The notes: a model not told the origin generated them from the sequence alone. DNA of 64,000 nucleotides from Desulfobulbaceae bacterium (GCA_019163335.1 JAFLKM010000053.1:1-64000), one strand, 5' to 3'; counted from the first letter of the stretch, positions 27,321 to 38,805 are shown. Translations and numbers: made by a program.

Positions 27321-30020
27321 CTATTTTTCTTCCATTGTCTTTCCGATAATTTCTGATAATGCTTCCAGGGAGACTGGTTTCTGAAACCAGTCGACGAGGC
27401 CTTGCTCGAGAAGTTCCTCTCTTTTTCCTTCCGGATCATACCCACTCATGAGCACGAATTTGAGTGCGGTATTTTTTGCCCGCAGGGCGTAAAACAAGTC
27501 CGCGCCATTCATCTCCGGCATCACCATATCCGAGAGGACCATGAATACCGGTTCCGCACCTGTTTCCTGGTGGGCCATATATATTTCAAAAGCCTCCTGT
27601 CCGTTGGTTGCGGTCAGCACCCGATAGCTCAGGTGCTGGAGCATGGTCTGCATCGCTTCCCGGACGGACGGTTCATCTTCCACCAGAAGGATGGATTGGC
27701 CATGTCCCATTGTTATCTGATTGGGTGTGGATACTTCTGCGTCCAGACTGCCCGGCATGACCGGGGGCAGATGGATGACAAAGCTCGTCCCCCGTCCCGG
27801 TTCACTCTGTACGGTCAGGTGGCCGCCATGTTGTGTGGCAATGCCGAAGACCTGTGCCAGTCCCAACCCGGAGCCCTTGCCCACCTCCTTGGTGGTAAAA
27901 AATGGTTCAAAGATCCGGGCGAGCAGCTCCGGCGATATCCCGCTGCCGGTGTCGCTGACCGTAATGGTGATCCATTCTCCAAAAAAAGTCTCATGGCAGA
28001 GGGCACAGCTGGTTCCTTGCGGTATTTGCACTCGTGCCAGCGTTACCGGCAGATCGCCACCTTTTGGCATGGCGTCTCTGGCGTTGATCACCAGATTGGT
28101 CAGGAGTTGTTGAATCTGGGTCGGATCGCCCTGGATCAGATAATCCCCGGGCTTGATATCGAGATGGAGATGAATCGTCTCGGGGATGGTGCTGCGGAGA
28201 AACTTGATGATCTCCTTGAGAAAGGGGATAAGATCCAGCGGCCTGGGGCGGCGGATGGACTGACGGCTGAAATCAAGCATCTGCTGGACCAGATTGGCCG
28301 CCCGCTCTCCAGACGAGATGATGATGGCAAGATCCTTGCGCGCCTGTTCCGGCATGGTTGGCGATTTGTGCAGCAGTTGTGCAAAGCCGAGGATGCTGGT
28401 CAGGGTGTTGTTGAAATCATGGGCAATACCGGCGGTTAACTGCCCGATGGCCGAGAGCCGTTCCTGCTGGACGACCCGCTGTTCCAGCTCTTTGCCCTTG
28501 CTGATGTCGATATGAATGCCCACCGCGCGAAGTGGTTTGCCCGAGGCATCACGAGAGGCAATCTGGCCGGCCGCGTGAATCCATTTCCATTGTCCGGACT
28601 TGGTGCGCAGACGATGTTCATTTTCATAAAAGAGGGTGCGGCCTTCCAGGTGGTCCATCATGGCTTCCAGGACTCCGGGAAGATCATCGGGATGTGCCAG
28701 CTTTTTCCAGCCCTCCAGGCTGGGGTCGATTTCGTCCTTGCGATAGCCCAGCATCTCAGCCCAGCGATCGTTGATAATCATCTCGCCGGTTGTTACATCC
28801 GTGTCCCACATGCCCAGATTTCCACCCCGCAAAACGAGTTGTAGCCGTTCTTCACTTTCTCGCAAGGATCTTTCAGCCAGGATGCGGGTAGTCACATCCT
28901 GCACCGTGCCTGTCGAACTCACTGGTGTGCCCGTCTCATCATAGAAGGTTTCAGAACGCACCTGGACATATTTGATTGAGCCATCTTTCATCAACAGCCG
29001 GTGCACGATGTCATAGGGGGTCCTGGTTTGTATCGCGTGATAAAAGGCATGTTGGACATTCTCCAGATCGTCCGGGTGAGTGTCTTCGCGAAATGTTTGC
29101 AAAGAAGGTTTAAATACTTTGGGGTCCTTGCCGAAAATGCGGAAGACCTCTGTTGACCACTGTCCCAGGCTTGTCGGAAGGTCCAGTGTCCAGTGCCCCA
29201 GATGGGCGATCCGCTGCGCCTCGTCATGCAGGAATTGGAGGTCTTTCAAGGCCTTTTCTGTTTGAGTTTGAAGAAGTATGCGCTGTTTTATATAGCCTCG
29301 TCCAAACAGCAGGCTGACCAGGCCAATCAGCCAGATAATACCCAGGGACGCCAGGGCGGTGATATTGGAATGCTGCTCATTGGCCAGGAGCGAGGTCATG
29401 GGCAGGGAAATACTGATGCCGCCCCGGATATCGCCCGGACTGTAGCCTTGATCGCCATGACACTTGAGGCAGCCCTCGGTGGTGAGCATCGGCCGCATCA
29501 GCCGGAGATGGGGGATGCCGTCGACGTCGAGAAACTCAAAGACCTCTGTCTTTCCCTGGTCAAAGGCATTGAGGGCTTTTTTCTCCCAGGCGTCAGGGCT
29601 GTTGTCCGGGTTGAGCAGCTGCAGGCTGGTAATGTGTTCGTTGAGCCCATATTGTTCACGTGAGATAGTAAATATCTGACGAATCATATAGGCCGGATTC
29701 ATGAGGGTCAGTTTTTTGCCGGCGGGGGTCGTGACATCGCGTTCAGGGACATGGCTCAAATGGGGATTGGGTGGGGTCTGTTCGCTGACAGGGACGTATG
29801 CCCCGCCATGGAGAGTGCCCCAGGCACGAAACGCCTGATCTTTCTCGAAATGGATGCGGGCCTCGGCAGCTGCGATTTGTATCGTAGCCTGCCGATGCTG
29901 CTGGACATTGACTGCAAAAATTCCGGCCATGAGCAGGGTCCAGGCAATGGTCATAAGCCAGCTGAAGCGGTCTATGTCTTTCAACAGGTTGGGAGAAGAA
30001 GGCTTGATTTTGGTCTTCAT
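27321..30020 (-). CDS. Hybrid sensor histidine kinase with periplasmic haem-type (Tll0287-like) sensor
   Basis: An 899-residue membrane kinase. A first membrane helix (about 15-35) is followed by a periplasmic DUF3365/Tll0287-like domain with a haem c-binding CLKCH motif at 184-188 (TEGCLKCHGDQGYSPGDIRGG) and a second helix (IIWLIGLVSLLFG). Then come PAS and PAS_3 domains, HisKA with His about 534 (GIAHDFNN), HATPase, and a receiver domain (MVLSDMVMPEMNG). A second CxxCH (CALCH) lies within the ATPase domain and is cytoplasmic, more likely metal- or redox-linked than haem-binding. Likely role: redox or gas sensing. The start at ATG 30020 is chosen because the 37 residues before it look unconserved. 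Confidence 0.9.
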   Translation of the reverse strand: MKTKIKPSSPNLLKDIDRFSWLMTIAWTLLMAGIFAVNVQQHRQATIQIAAAEARIHFEKDQAFRAWGTLHGGAYVPVSEQTPPNPHLSHVPERDVTTPAGKKLTLMNPAYMIRQIFTISREQYGLNEHITSLQLLNPDNSPDAWEKKALNAFDQGKTEVFEFLDVDGIPHLRLMRPMLTTEGCLKCHGDQGYSPGDIRGGISISLPMTSLLANEQHSNITALASLGIIWLIGLVSLLFGRGYIKQRILLQTQTEKALKDLQFLHDEAQRIAHLGHWTLDLPTSLGQWSTEVFRIFGKDPKVFKPSLQTFREDTHPDDLENVQHAFYHAIQTRTPYDIVHRLLMKDGSIKYVQVRSETFYDETGTPVSSTGTVQDVTTRILAERSLRESEERLQLVLRGGNLGMWDTDVTTGEMIINDRWAEMLGYRKDEIDPSLEGWKKLAHPDDLPGVLEAMMDHLEGRTLFYENEHRLRTKSGQWKWIHAAGQIASRDASGKPLRAVGIHIDISKGKELEQRVVQQERLSAIGQLTAGIAHDFNNTLTSILGFAQLLHKSPTMPEQARKDLAIIISSGERAANLVQQMLDFSRQSIRRPRPLDLIPFLKEIIKFLRSTIPETIHLHLDIKPGDYLIQGDPTQIQQLLTNLVINARDAMPKGGDLPVTLARVQIPQGTSCALCHETFFGEWITITVSDTGSGISPELLARIFEPFFTTKEVGKGSGLGLAQVFGIATQHGGHLTVQSEPGRGTSFVIHLPPVMPGSLDAEVSTPNQITMGHGQSILLVEDEPSVREAMQTMLQHLSYRVLTATNGQEAFEIYMAHQETGAEPVFMVLSDMVMPEMNGADLFYALRAKNTALKFVLMSGYDPEGKREELLEQGLVDWFQKPVSLEALSEIIGKTMEEK

Positions 30021-30295
30021 AGAATTGGAGGGATATCGTTGATTCGAGTTGAGCTGCTTTGTCTGATGCTGATGGGGATCCTGACGGTCTGAGAATCTCT
30101 CTAAAATGCCAGTATGATACGATTTTAGCAATAAAAAAGATCAGCAAAGGGTTTTGGCGCAACTCCCTTGGGGGAAGAAGGAAATTCCTTGTATCGGGCC
30201 GAGCATCTATGCTATCTTTGCTCACTAGCGATGCATCTTGTCTGGTTCCCCTGCGCTGCATGGGAGTCAGACAACAGTACAGCATGTTGTTTTGG

Positions 30296-30364
30296 GTAGG
30301 TCGGGTTTCAACCCGACGCAGGGCTTGCTATGAACCCCTGCTGTTGGGTTGAAACCCGACCTAC
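30296..30364. repeat. REPIN-like paired palindrome, family B
   Basis: GTAGGTCGGGTTTCAACCCG at one end and GGGTTGAAACCCGACCTAC at the other, separated by a loop with GGGCTTGC. It is preceded by ACAGCATGTT, as is the copy at 9972, suggesting that the repeat unit extends beyond the palindromes. Confidence 0.85.
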
Positions 30365-30377
30365 CCCAGATTAATAG

Positions 30378-30425
30378 TTACAGAAATTTTTCTGATAAGG
30401 CACCTATCCCGTTTATCGGGGTTCA
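30378..30425. repeat. Dispersed palindrome, family A, extended copy
   Basis: GTTACAGAAATTTTTCTG forms a first hairpin and CTATCCCGTTTATCGGGGTT the second, the mirror image of the copy upstream of pstS. It lies 53 bases before the NtrC-type regulator. With the family B element it fills most of the 30021-30477 spacer. Confidence 0.75.
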
Positions 30426-30477
30426 ATACCACTCGCGCCCCCAAGGGTCGCGCCTGGAAAATAACACATACCGAGCT

Positions 30478-31847
<1,370 letters not shown>

Positions 31848-31848
<1 letters not shown>

Positions 31849-31971
31849 TTCCATTTCTAAATCAAGATGTACCCGAGGAGAAAAGCGAGCCGCGACGAAG
31901 CAGTACAGCGAGTAAGGTGAGGAGCGGCGTAGCGCATTCGACGAAGTGAACGCTTGATGTAGAAATGGAAT
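31848..31971 (+). mobile_element. 124-bp MITE-like element, copy 1
   Basis: Terminal inverted repeats of 19 bp, ATTCCATTTCTAAATCAAG at 31848-31866 and its near-complement at 31953-31971 (one mismatch). The interior is GC-richer and holds no gene. The left tip shares its first base with the TAA stop of the NtrC-type gene. A second copy of identical length is at 50178-50301 and, read from its neighbouring gene, has the same orientation. No clear target duplication is visible. Confidence 0.8.
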
Positions 31972-32087
31972 AGGGTCGCTTTCCCCTGCGCCGTTTGCGT
32001 CTCCCTTGCTCCTCAATAAGCCACTGTTTGGCTCTTTTTTCCCCTCGCAATCTCCCCATCCTTTTATTTTCCATTCTTGTCCCTGTT

Positions 32088-32282
32088 CGATTTTGAACAG
32101 CCCCATCCAGTACGACTATCCTCCTGATTTTATAATACATTCCTCCTGAATCAGAAGAATGGCTCAGGTTCATGCGCCCGATTTTGAACAGCCCCATCCA
32201 GTACGACTATCCTCCTGATTTTATAATACATTCCTCCTGAATCAGAAGAATGGCTCAGGTTCATGCGCCCGATTTTGAACAG
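32088..32282 (+). repeat. 91-bp direct tandem repeat with CGATTTTGAACAG boundaries
   Basis: Two essentially identical 91-bp units (32088-32178 and 32179-32269) each begin CGATTTTGAACAGCCCCATC and end CAGGTTCATGCGCC; the boundary motif appears a third time at 32270-32282. No gene is present in 31972-32524; the remaining 32283-32524 holds the leader of the following MCP gene. Confidence 0.85.
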
Positions 32283-32524
32283 TCGAAGACTTCCAGTGCA
32301 AAGATCCAGAAATCCTTTAAAGTTGTAACAGATTTGAATCATTCGATTTTATTAATTTTCCCGGAAAGGCATGCTATTTGCTTTGAGAAAACTACGGAAA
32401 GGACAACGGGCAGAGGATCGGCCTATGGGGGGATGGGTTGCTTGCGTTGCATCTCGGGTGCGGCGGCAAATTTCTTTTGCTTCATTCAGTTTTGCTCAAA
32501 AATTTTTCACAAAGGAGAGAAAAC

Positions 32525-34495
32525 ATGTGGCAAAAAATACTCCCTCAGACGGTTAAGGCCAGGCTGTTGTTGATTATCGGCTGCTCATTTTTTCTGCTGG
32601 TGGGCGGGATTGTTGTCAGCACTGCCATCGAGAAAAAGAAGACCTTTCTTCAAAGTGAACGGTTCAAGCTCGAAAGTTCCTATCAGCAGATTATCAGCAT
32701 GTTGGAGAGCCAGTCGGCCGAGGCCCTGGCCATGGCCTTCTTGACTGCGGAAATACCCGAGGCGCAACGGTTGTTCGCGGAGCGGGACCGGGCCGGACTG
32801 TCGGGACTGACCTTGCCGATATACAAAAATCTGAAGGAAAAGACGCGTCTTGCTCAGATGCAGTTTCTAACCCCGCCCGCCACTTCATTCCTGCGCCTGC
32901 ACAAACCGGAGAAATTTGACGATGATCTGAAGGCTGTCCGCGCCACGGTGGTCGAGGTCAATCAACAGAAAAAACCGGTCTCCGGCCTGGAGATAGGGGT
33001 TGCCGGTCTTGGCTTGCGAGGGGTGGTCCCTGTTTTTTTTGAGGGGAAACATGTCGGGGCCGTTGAGTATGGAAAAGATTTTAATGATGAATTGCTCCTG
33101 TCCATGAAGAAACGCTTTGGTATGGATATCTGTTTTGTCACTCCCGATGGGAAAGATTTCAAGTACCACGCAAAAACGCTGGCAAACGCCATTCCCAAGA
33201 GTTGTTTCCCTCTTTTGCACCAGGTGATCGAAAAAGGGGAGATTGTTTTTGAACAGACCCTTGTTGATGGCATGAACATGCTTGTGGTGCTTGGCCCGGT
33301 CAAGGATTATGCCGGCAAGACCATCGGTGTCCTTGCCATTCCCCGGGATATCGGCCCTACCCTGGCGGTTATTTCCACAGATCTTTATAAGATGATTGCC
33401 GGCGGTGTGGTCTTTCTTCTGTTCTTACTTCTGGCCTTGAATTTCACCATCAACCGTTTGATGAATCGTCCCCTGCGTCAGGTGATAGCCCAGTTTGAGA
33501 AGGCCGGGCGTGGCGATCTCACCCAGCGCATGGACAATAAAGGCGGAAGTCAGGACGAGTTCGCGGAGCTTGGGGCCGGATTTAACGCCTTCCTGGAGAA
33601 TGTCCAGACCATGGTCACTGAGCTTCAGGGCAGTGTCCTGGCCATGACCAGCTCATCGGGCGAGCTCACCACCCTGGCCCGCGGCATGGAGACGGGCGCA
33701 AGAACGTCTGCGGAGCGGGCAAACAGTGTGGCCGCTGCCGCCGAGGAGATGAGCGCCAATATGAGTTCGGTGGCCGCTGCCAGTGAACAGGCCGCCACCA
33801 ATGTCAATATGGTGGCCACGGCCACCGAGGAAATGAGCACCACCATTGCACGAATTGCCGAGAATACCGAGATGGCCAGCTCCATTACCCGGAAGGCGGT
33901 GGAACAGGCGCGCGGGGCGACGGAAAAGGTGAACGTGCTGGGCCAGGCGGCAAGCGAGATCAGCAAGGTGACCGAGGTGATCACCGAGATCTCCGAACAG
34001 ACCAATCTGCTCGCCTTGAACGCCACCATCGAGGCAGCTCGGGCCGGTGAGGCCGGCAAGGGCTTTGCTGTGGTCGCCAACGAGATCAAGGTTCTGGCCA
34101 AACAGACGGCTGACGCCACCCATCAGATCCGTCAGCAGATTGAGGGGATCCAGACCTCCACCGGCGCCACCATTGAAGAGATTCGTGAGATCACCAAGGT
34201 CATTGATCAGGTCAACGAGATCGTCAGCACCATTGCCTCGGCCATTGAAGAGCAGGCCGCGACCACCAGTGAAATCGGCGGCAATGTCATCCAGGCGGCC
34301 CAGGGCATCACTGAGGTCAACGAAAACGTAGCCCAGACTTCGGCCGTCTCCGGAGAGATCGCCGGAGATATCAACGGCGTCAGCGGAGTCATTGAAGAGA
34401 TGAGCCGCAGTGCCGGCGAGGTGAATAACCGTGCCGATGATCTGGCAGTTCTGGCGCAAAAGCTGCGCGAGCTGATCAGTGTATTCAAGGTGTAA
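32525..34495 (+). CDS. Methyl-accepting chemotaxis protein with periplasmic Cache-type sensor
   Basis: A 656-residue receptor. First membrane helix at about 12-32, a periplasmic domain of about 250 residues ([16 protein letters not shown] and [18 protein letters not shown] match dCache_14-like sensors), a second helix ([16 protein letters not shown]), HAMP, then a long signalling coiled coil with the conserved hairpin tip [37 protein letters not shown] (at about 495-530). AAAGGAG precedes the ATG at 32525; the upstream extension is non-coding. No CheR-tethering tail at the C-terminus. It opens the chemosensory cluster. Confidence 0.94.
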   Translation: MWQKILPQTVKARLLLIIGCSFFLLVGGIVVSTAIEKKKTFLQSERFKLESSYQQIISMLESQSAEALAMAFLTAEIPEAQRLFAERDRAGLSGLTLPIYKNLKEKTRLAQMQFLTPPATSFLRLHKPEKFDDDLKAVRATVVEVNQQKKPVSGLEIGVAGLGLRGVVPVFFEGKHVGAVEYGKDFNDELLLSMKKRFGMDICFVTPDGKDFKYHAKTLANAIPKSCFPLLHQVIEKGEIVFEQTLVDGMNMLVVLGPVKDYAGKTIGVLAIPRDIGPTLAVISTDLYKMIAGGVVFLLFLLLALNFTINRLMNRPLRQVIAQFEKAGRGDLTQRMDNKGGSQDEFAELGAGFNAFLENVQTMVTELQGSVLAMTSSSGELTTLARGMETGARTSAERANSVAAAAEEMSANMSSVAAASEQAATNVNMVATATEEMSTTIARIAENTEMASSITRKAVEQARGATEKVNVLGQAASEISKVTEVITEISEQTNLLALNATIEAARAGEAGKGFAVVANEIKVLAKQTADATHQIRQQIEGIQTSTGATIEEIREITKVIDQVNEIVSTIASAIEEQAATTSEIGGNVIQAAQGITEVNENVAQTSAVSGEIAGDINGVSGVIEEMSRSAGEVNNRADDLAVLAQKLRELISVFKV

Positions 34496-34552
34496 GTCAC
34501 TAAGTTATTTTGTAACGACTCCTAATCATCCTTGTGTCGGGGAAATTGAAGA

Positions 34553-35212
34553 ATGAAGATTGAGCAACATGCCAAAGACTTGCAGGATTCGCTGGAACTG
34601 ACCAGAGAGGCCGGGCAGCACCTCAACACCCTTATCGGCTCGCTGGGGGATGGCTTTCTGGTCACTGATAAAAGTGACAGGATTGTTCTGGTCAATAAGG
34701 CTGCCGAACAGCTTTTCGGGATTCCGGCAAAAGATCTGGTCGGCATGACCCTGCAGGGCTTGCTGGCCGGTTATGCCCCCGATGTCATTGACTTGAAAAT
34801 AGTTGAGCCGGCAAGCGATGTCCGGCGGTTTGAGATAGAACTGCCCGGCCAGGCGCCCCAGGGAAACCGCATCTTCCAGGTCACCTCGCTGCCGGTGTAT
34901 GATCCTTCCGGGGCCCAGTTTGAGGGAGCGGTGACCCTGTTTCATGATGTCTCCCGCGATCGTGAGCTCGATCGACTAAAAAGTGAATTCTTCAGCGCTG
35001 CCGCCCATGAACTGCGGACTCCGCTTACCTCCATTCGCGGCTTTTCCGAACTCCTGCTGGAGCGCAATTTTTCGGAAGAAGAGCAGAAGAAATTTCTGTT
35101 GTATATCAATCAGCAGTCAAAACAGCTGACCCATATTATTAATGACCTGCTTGATGTGTCCAGTGAGACCAGTCAGGATTTATCCGGTTCTCATCCACCC
35201 GGGGAAAAATGA
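34553..35212 (+). CDS. PAS-HisKA protein lacking an ATPase domain
   Basis: A 219-residue protein with a PAS domain (about 22-135; LIGSLGDGFLVTDKSDRIVLVNKAAEQLFG) and a HisKA dimerisation segment with the phospho-accepting His in FFSAAAHELRTPLTSIRGFSELL. It stops shortly after LTHIINDLLDVS, exactly where the HATPase domain would begin, and the last 16 residues do not resemble kinases. It therefore cannot autophosphorylate. Either the 3' part was deleted next to the following kinase gene (starting 2 bases later) or it acts as a phosphorelay or dimerisation partner for that kinase. Confidence 0.8.
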   Translation: MKIEQHAKDLQDSLELTREAGQHLNTLIGSLGDGFLVTDKSDRIVLVNKAAEQLFGIPAKDLVGMTLQGLLAGYAPDVIDLKIVEPASDVRRFEIELPGQAPQGNRIFQVTSLPVYDPSGAQFEGAVTLFHDVSRDRELDRLKSEFFSAAAHELRTPLTSIRGFSELLLERNFSEEEQKKFLLYINQQSKQLTHIINDLLDVSSETSQDLSGSHPPGEK

Positions 35213-35213
35213 T

Positions 35214-37367
35214 ATGCAGGAAAACAGAGTCACAGGCGACAGGCCCATCATCCCCTCCAACTCCTCCACGCCGCGTAAATACCTGCCCTGTTTCCTGCTG
35301 GTGGTGATGCTTTTAGGAACCTTTACTTTGGCGTGGATTTTTACTGCCGGCTCGGCCTTTGAGGGAGCAAAGGATTCTCACACCTTGATGTCGATCCTTG
35401 CTCCCGGGGTGCTTCTCAGCTTTCTGTTCTTCTTCCTGTCTCGAGGGCAGGAAAAAAAATATCAGCGGGCGCTCATCCAGGCCGGTGCGATGACGGTGGA
35501 ACTGGAAGCGGCGAGAAGGCAGGCCGATGCTCAGGCTCGCAAGACAGAGCTGATTCTGAACTCGGCCGGCGAGGGAATTTTTGGTCTGGATCTGCAAGGG
35601 TATGGCATTTTTATTAATCCGGCCGCTGAAAATATGCTGGGATTTGCCCCCCAGGAACTGATTGGCATGGAAATTCATATCCTTACCCAGAATAGCCAGA
35701 CCCATGATGGTGCCGCCGAGATTGGACTGTGCCCCATCTGTCAGACCTTGCAGGATGGCCAGTCCCATGAGACCACCGAGACTGTTTTCTGGCGGAAGGA
35801 CGGCACCCCTTTTCCGGTTTCTTACGCCAGCACCCCGATCTATGAGTCCGGTAAGCTGGCAGGGGCTGTGGTCACCTTCAGTGATATCACTGAGCACCTG
35901 CGTGCTGAGAAGGATCGTTTTGTGCGGGTGGTTTCCGAACAGGCGAACAAGGCCAAGAGCACCTTTTTAGCGAATATGAGCCATGAGATCCGGACGCCGA
36001 TGAACGCCGTTCTGGGCTGCGCCCAGCTTCTGTTGAATGATCAGTCTTTTTCGGCGCGTCAGACGGAGCTGTTGCGCATTATTGAACGCTCCGGCGGCCA
36101 TCTGCTCGATCTGATTAACGATATCCTCGATATCTCGATGATCGAAGCCGGGCGGGTGTCCCTCAAGGAGGCGGTGTTTGATGTCCATGATCTCCTCCAG
36201 GATATGAAGGCGGTTTTCTCCATGTCTGCTGAGGCTAAGGCAATCCGGTTTTTCATGGATTATGATGAAACCCTGCCCCGCTATATCCTGGCGGATGGAG
36301 GAAAGCTGCGTCAGGTTCTGGTCAATCTGCTCGGCAATGCCATCAAGTTTACCGACAAAGGGGGTGTGGTGCTCCGTGTCCGCACGGATTGCCAGCCGGG
36401 GCAACCCGGGGAGAACCCCGGAGACATGCAGCATTGTACCCTGCTCTTTGAGGTGGAAGATTCCGGCAGCGGAATTTCTGAGGAGGTGCTGGAGAAGATC
36501 TTTAGTCCCTTTGAGCAGCCCTCGGGCGGGGTGAAGCCGGGTGGTACCGGTCTTGGCCTGCCCATCAGCAGCAAGCTTGTCCAGTTGATGGGAGCTCGGC
36601 TCAGTGTTGAGAGCAAGGTGGGAGTTGGCAGTTGTTTCTTCTTTCGCCTGCCGGTTCAGGCTCAACAAAGCGAGCAGGAATGTAAGCTTGAAAAAGTTGA
36701 TAATCGGCCCGTGGTCGGTCTTGAGCTTGGCACCGACCCCCTACGCATCCTGGTGGTGGATGATAGTGATGCCAACCGGGTTCTGCTTCGGAGAATTCTG
36801 GAAATGGCCGGATTTTCGGTGGTCGAGGCCGGCAACGGCCAGGAGGCCATCGACAGCTTTGAGAAATTCGCCCCGCAGGCGGTGCTCATGGATATCCAGA
36901 TGCCGGTGATGGATGGTCTTGAGGCCACCCGTCGACTCAAGGCCACAGAGAAGGGGCGGGCCGTGCCCTTTATTGCCATTACCGGGAATGCCTTTGATGA
37001 GGATCAGAAGAAGGGGTTGGCCATTGGGATGGCCACCTATTTATGCAAGCCATTCCGGGCCGAAGAACTGCTGCGGGTGTTGGGTGGATGCCTTGATCTG
37101 CGTTCTCTGTATCAGGAAACCGCCCCAAACCCCTCACCTCGGGAGCAGGTTGTGACGGCGGAGATGCTTTCTGAGCTGCCCCGGGAGTTGCTGGCGTCAC
37201 TCCGGCAGGCAGTGGCAGAAGGGGATACCGCCTGTCTGCGGGAGTTGATTGCCAGGGTACAAGAAAAAGACGCGGCCGCCGCCGTCGGGCTCCAGACCTT
37301 AGCCGATCGTTACGACTATCAACAACTTGATGCGTTGCTGAAAAAAGGAGAACAGAGTCATGGATGA
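35214..37367 (+). CDS. Hybrid sensor histidine kinase (2TM-PAS-HisKA-HATPase-REC)
   Basis: A 717-residue kinase. Two membrane helices near the N-terminus (about 25-45 and 57-77) enclose a very short periplasmic loop, so sensing is probably internal. A PAS domain with a CPICQ insertion (residues about 105-230) precedes HisKA (His about 257 in FLANMSHEIRTPMN), HATPase (VLVNLLGNAIKFT, VEDSGSGIS, GGTGLGLPIS) and a receiver domain with Asp about 560 (AVLMDIQMP). The last 70 residues are helical, as in BarA-like kinases. It starts one base after the previous stop codon and overlaps the next gene by 8 bases, so the three are one transcript. Confidence 0.93.
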   Translation: MQENRVTGDRPIIPSNSSTPRKYLPCFLLVVMLLGTFTLAWIFTAGSAFEGAKDSHTLMSILAPGVLLSFLFFFLSRGQEKKYQRALIQAGAMTVELEAARRQADAQARKTELILNSAGEGIFGLDLQGYGIFINPAAENMLGFAPQELIGMEIHILTQNSQTHDGAAEIGLCPICQTLQDGQSHETTETVFWRKDGTPFPVSYASTPIYESGKLAGAVVTFSDITEHLRAEKDRFVRVVSEQANKAKSTFLANMSHEIRTPMNAVLGCAQLLLNDQSFSARQTELLRIIERSGGHLLDLINDILDISMIEAGRVSLKEAVFDVHDLLQDMKAVFSMSAEAKAIRFFMDYDETLPRYILADGGKLRQVLVNLLGNAIKFTDKGGVVLRVRTDCQPGQPGENPGDMQHCTLLFEVEDSGSGISEEVLEKIFSPFEQPSGGVKPGGTGLGLPISSKLVQLMGARLSVESKVGVGSCFFFRLPVQAQQSEQECKLEKVDNRPVVGLELGTDPLRILVVDDSDANRVLLRRILEMAGFSVVEAGNGQEAIDSFEKFAPQAVLMDIQMPVMDGLEATRRLKATEKGRAVPFIAITGNAFDEDQKKGLAIGMATYLCKPFRAEELLRVLGGCLDLRSLYQETAPNPSPREQVVTAEMLSELPRELLASLRQAVAEGDTACLRELIARVQEKDAAAAVGLQTLADRYDYQQLDALLKKGEQSHG

Positions 37368-38472
37368 CATGCAGGAAAAAATTACCATCATGGTGGTCGA
37401 CGACACCCCAGCCAACCTCAAGCTCCTGGAAGAGATGCTGAGCGGAGAAGGGTACCGGGCCATCATGTTTCCAAGCGGGATCCTGGCGTTGAAGGCGGCC
37501 ATCAGAAATCCCCCCGATCTTATTCTGCTTGACATCATGATGCCGGAGATGGATGGCTTTGAAACCTGTCGGCGGCTCAAGGAAGAGGCGGCAACCCAGG
37601 AGATCCCGGTGATCTTCCTGAGCGCCCTGAATGACACCGAAAGCAAGGTCAAGGCCTTTTCCATGGGCGGTGTCGATTACGTGACCAAGCCATTTCAGTT
37701 CTCCGAGGTCAAGACCCGTGTGGAGACCCATATCAGCCTGCGGCGGAGTCAGACCCTGCTGAAACGGCAGAATCAGCATCTGGAGGAGATGATTCAGGAA
37801 AAGGTCAGAGAGATCTCCGAGTCGCAGCTGGCCACCATCTTTGCCGTCTCAAAGCTTGCGGAATCGCGGGATGATGAAACGGGCTGGCATATCGAGCGCA
37901 CCCGCATCTTCTGTCGGGATCTAGCCGACAGGCTGGCCGACACCCCCTTGTATGCGAGCCGTCTTTCCCCCACATTTATTGAGAATATCTATCATGCTTC
38001 ACCCCTTCATGATATTGGCAAGGTGGGCATCACCGATAATATTCTGCTCAAACCGGGCAGGCTGACCGCAGAAGAGTTTGAGATCATGAAGACCCATACC
38101 CTGATTGGAGCAAGTACATTGCAGACCGTGTACCAAAAATACCCGGGCAATGCCTTCCTCGGCATGGGCATTGATATCGCCCGCTCCCACCATGAAAAAT
38201 GGGATGGCAGTGGCTATCCTGATGGCCTGGCCGGGGAGCAGATTCCCTTGAGCGCACGCATCATGGCCATCGCCGACGTGTATGATGCCCTTCGCTCCAA
38301 ACGTCCCTACAAAGAGCCTTTTTCGCACGACAAGAGTGCCGCGATTATTGTGGAAGGGTCTGGCCGTCACTTCGACCCGGTGGTGGTCGAGGCTTTTATT
38401 GCGCTCTCCCAAGAACTTGTCGAAATTCCGGGCAGTGCATGGCTGAAAGAGGAAGAGAATGTTTGTGTGTGA
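37360..38472 (+). CDS. Response regulator with HD-GYP c-di-GMP phosphodiesterase domain
   Basis: A 370-residue cytoplasmic regulator. Receiver domain at 8-125 (MVVDDTPAN, Asp in LILLDIMMPEMDG, Lys in YVTKPF), a short coiled coil (about 128-155), then an HD-GYP domain with HDIGKVGI (about 216-223), a further conserved His in MKTHTLIG, HH in ARSHHEKWDGSGYP and ADVYDALRSKRPYK. The catalytic residues are present, so it should hydrolyse c-di-GMP when phosphorylated. The preceding hybrid kinase, with which it overlaps, is the likely phospho-donor. Its presence in a che cluster suggests cross-talk with second-messenger control. Confidence 0.94.
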   Translation: MDDMQEKITIMVVDDTPANLKLLEEMLSGEGYRAIMFPSGILALKAAIRNPPDLILLDIMMPEMDGFETCRRLKEEAATQEIPVIFLSALNDTESKVKAFSMGGVDYVTKPFQFSEVKTRVETHISLRRSQTLLKRQNQHLEEMIQEKVREISESQLATIFAVSKLAESRDDETGWHIERTRIFCRDLADRLADTPLYASRLSPTFIENIYHASPLHDIGKVGITDNILLKPGRLTAEEFEIMKTHTLIGASTLQTVYQKYPGNAFLGMGIDIARSHHEKWDGSGYPDGLAGEQIPLSARIMAIADVYDALRSKRPYKEPFSHDKSAAIIVEGSGRHFDPVVVEAFIALSQELVEIPGSAWLKEEENVCV

Positions 38473-38805
38473 GCAAGGACGGAAGGGGCAGGAAGCCTGC
38501 CTGCCTGGTTCGGGGTGTGCGGGCCGGAAACGCAAGGGGTAATACGGGTGCCCGATTTTGAACAATCGCTACGTTTTGATCTCAAATCACTAAATTTATT
38601 TGTTTTGTTATCCGCGTTGCGGGGAAGTCAGCCGGAGTTGTGCCCGATTTTGAACAGACGGGCCCTGCAACCCCATGGCTGAAGAAGATGGAACTTTTAG
38701 TGTTGTTGTCTAATTAACTGGAATAATAAGTAAAAATATTATTTCGTGTTTTGGCCCAAAAATTGCTTCAGGGTAAAACAAGATTCAACTTTTTTCATTG
38801 ATTCT
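38473..38805. other. Spacer with paired CCCGATTTTGAACA motifs
   Basis: No gene is visible. The motif GTGCCCGATTTTGAACA occurs at about 38549 and again at about 38641, 92 bases apart, almost the same spacing as the motif in the 91-bp repeats near 32.1 kb, although the intervening sequence differs. The segment 38700-38760 is AT-rich and probably contains the promoter for the soluble MCP-like gene. Confidence 0.5.
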
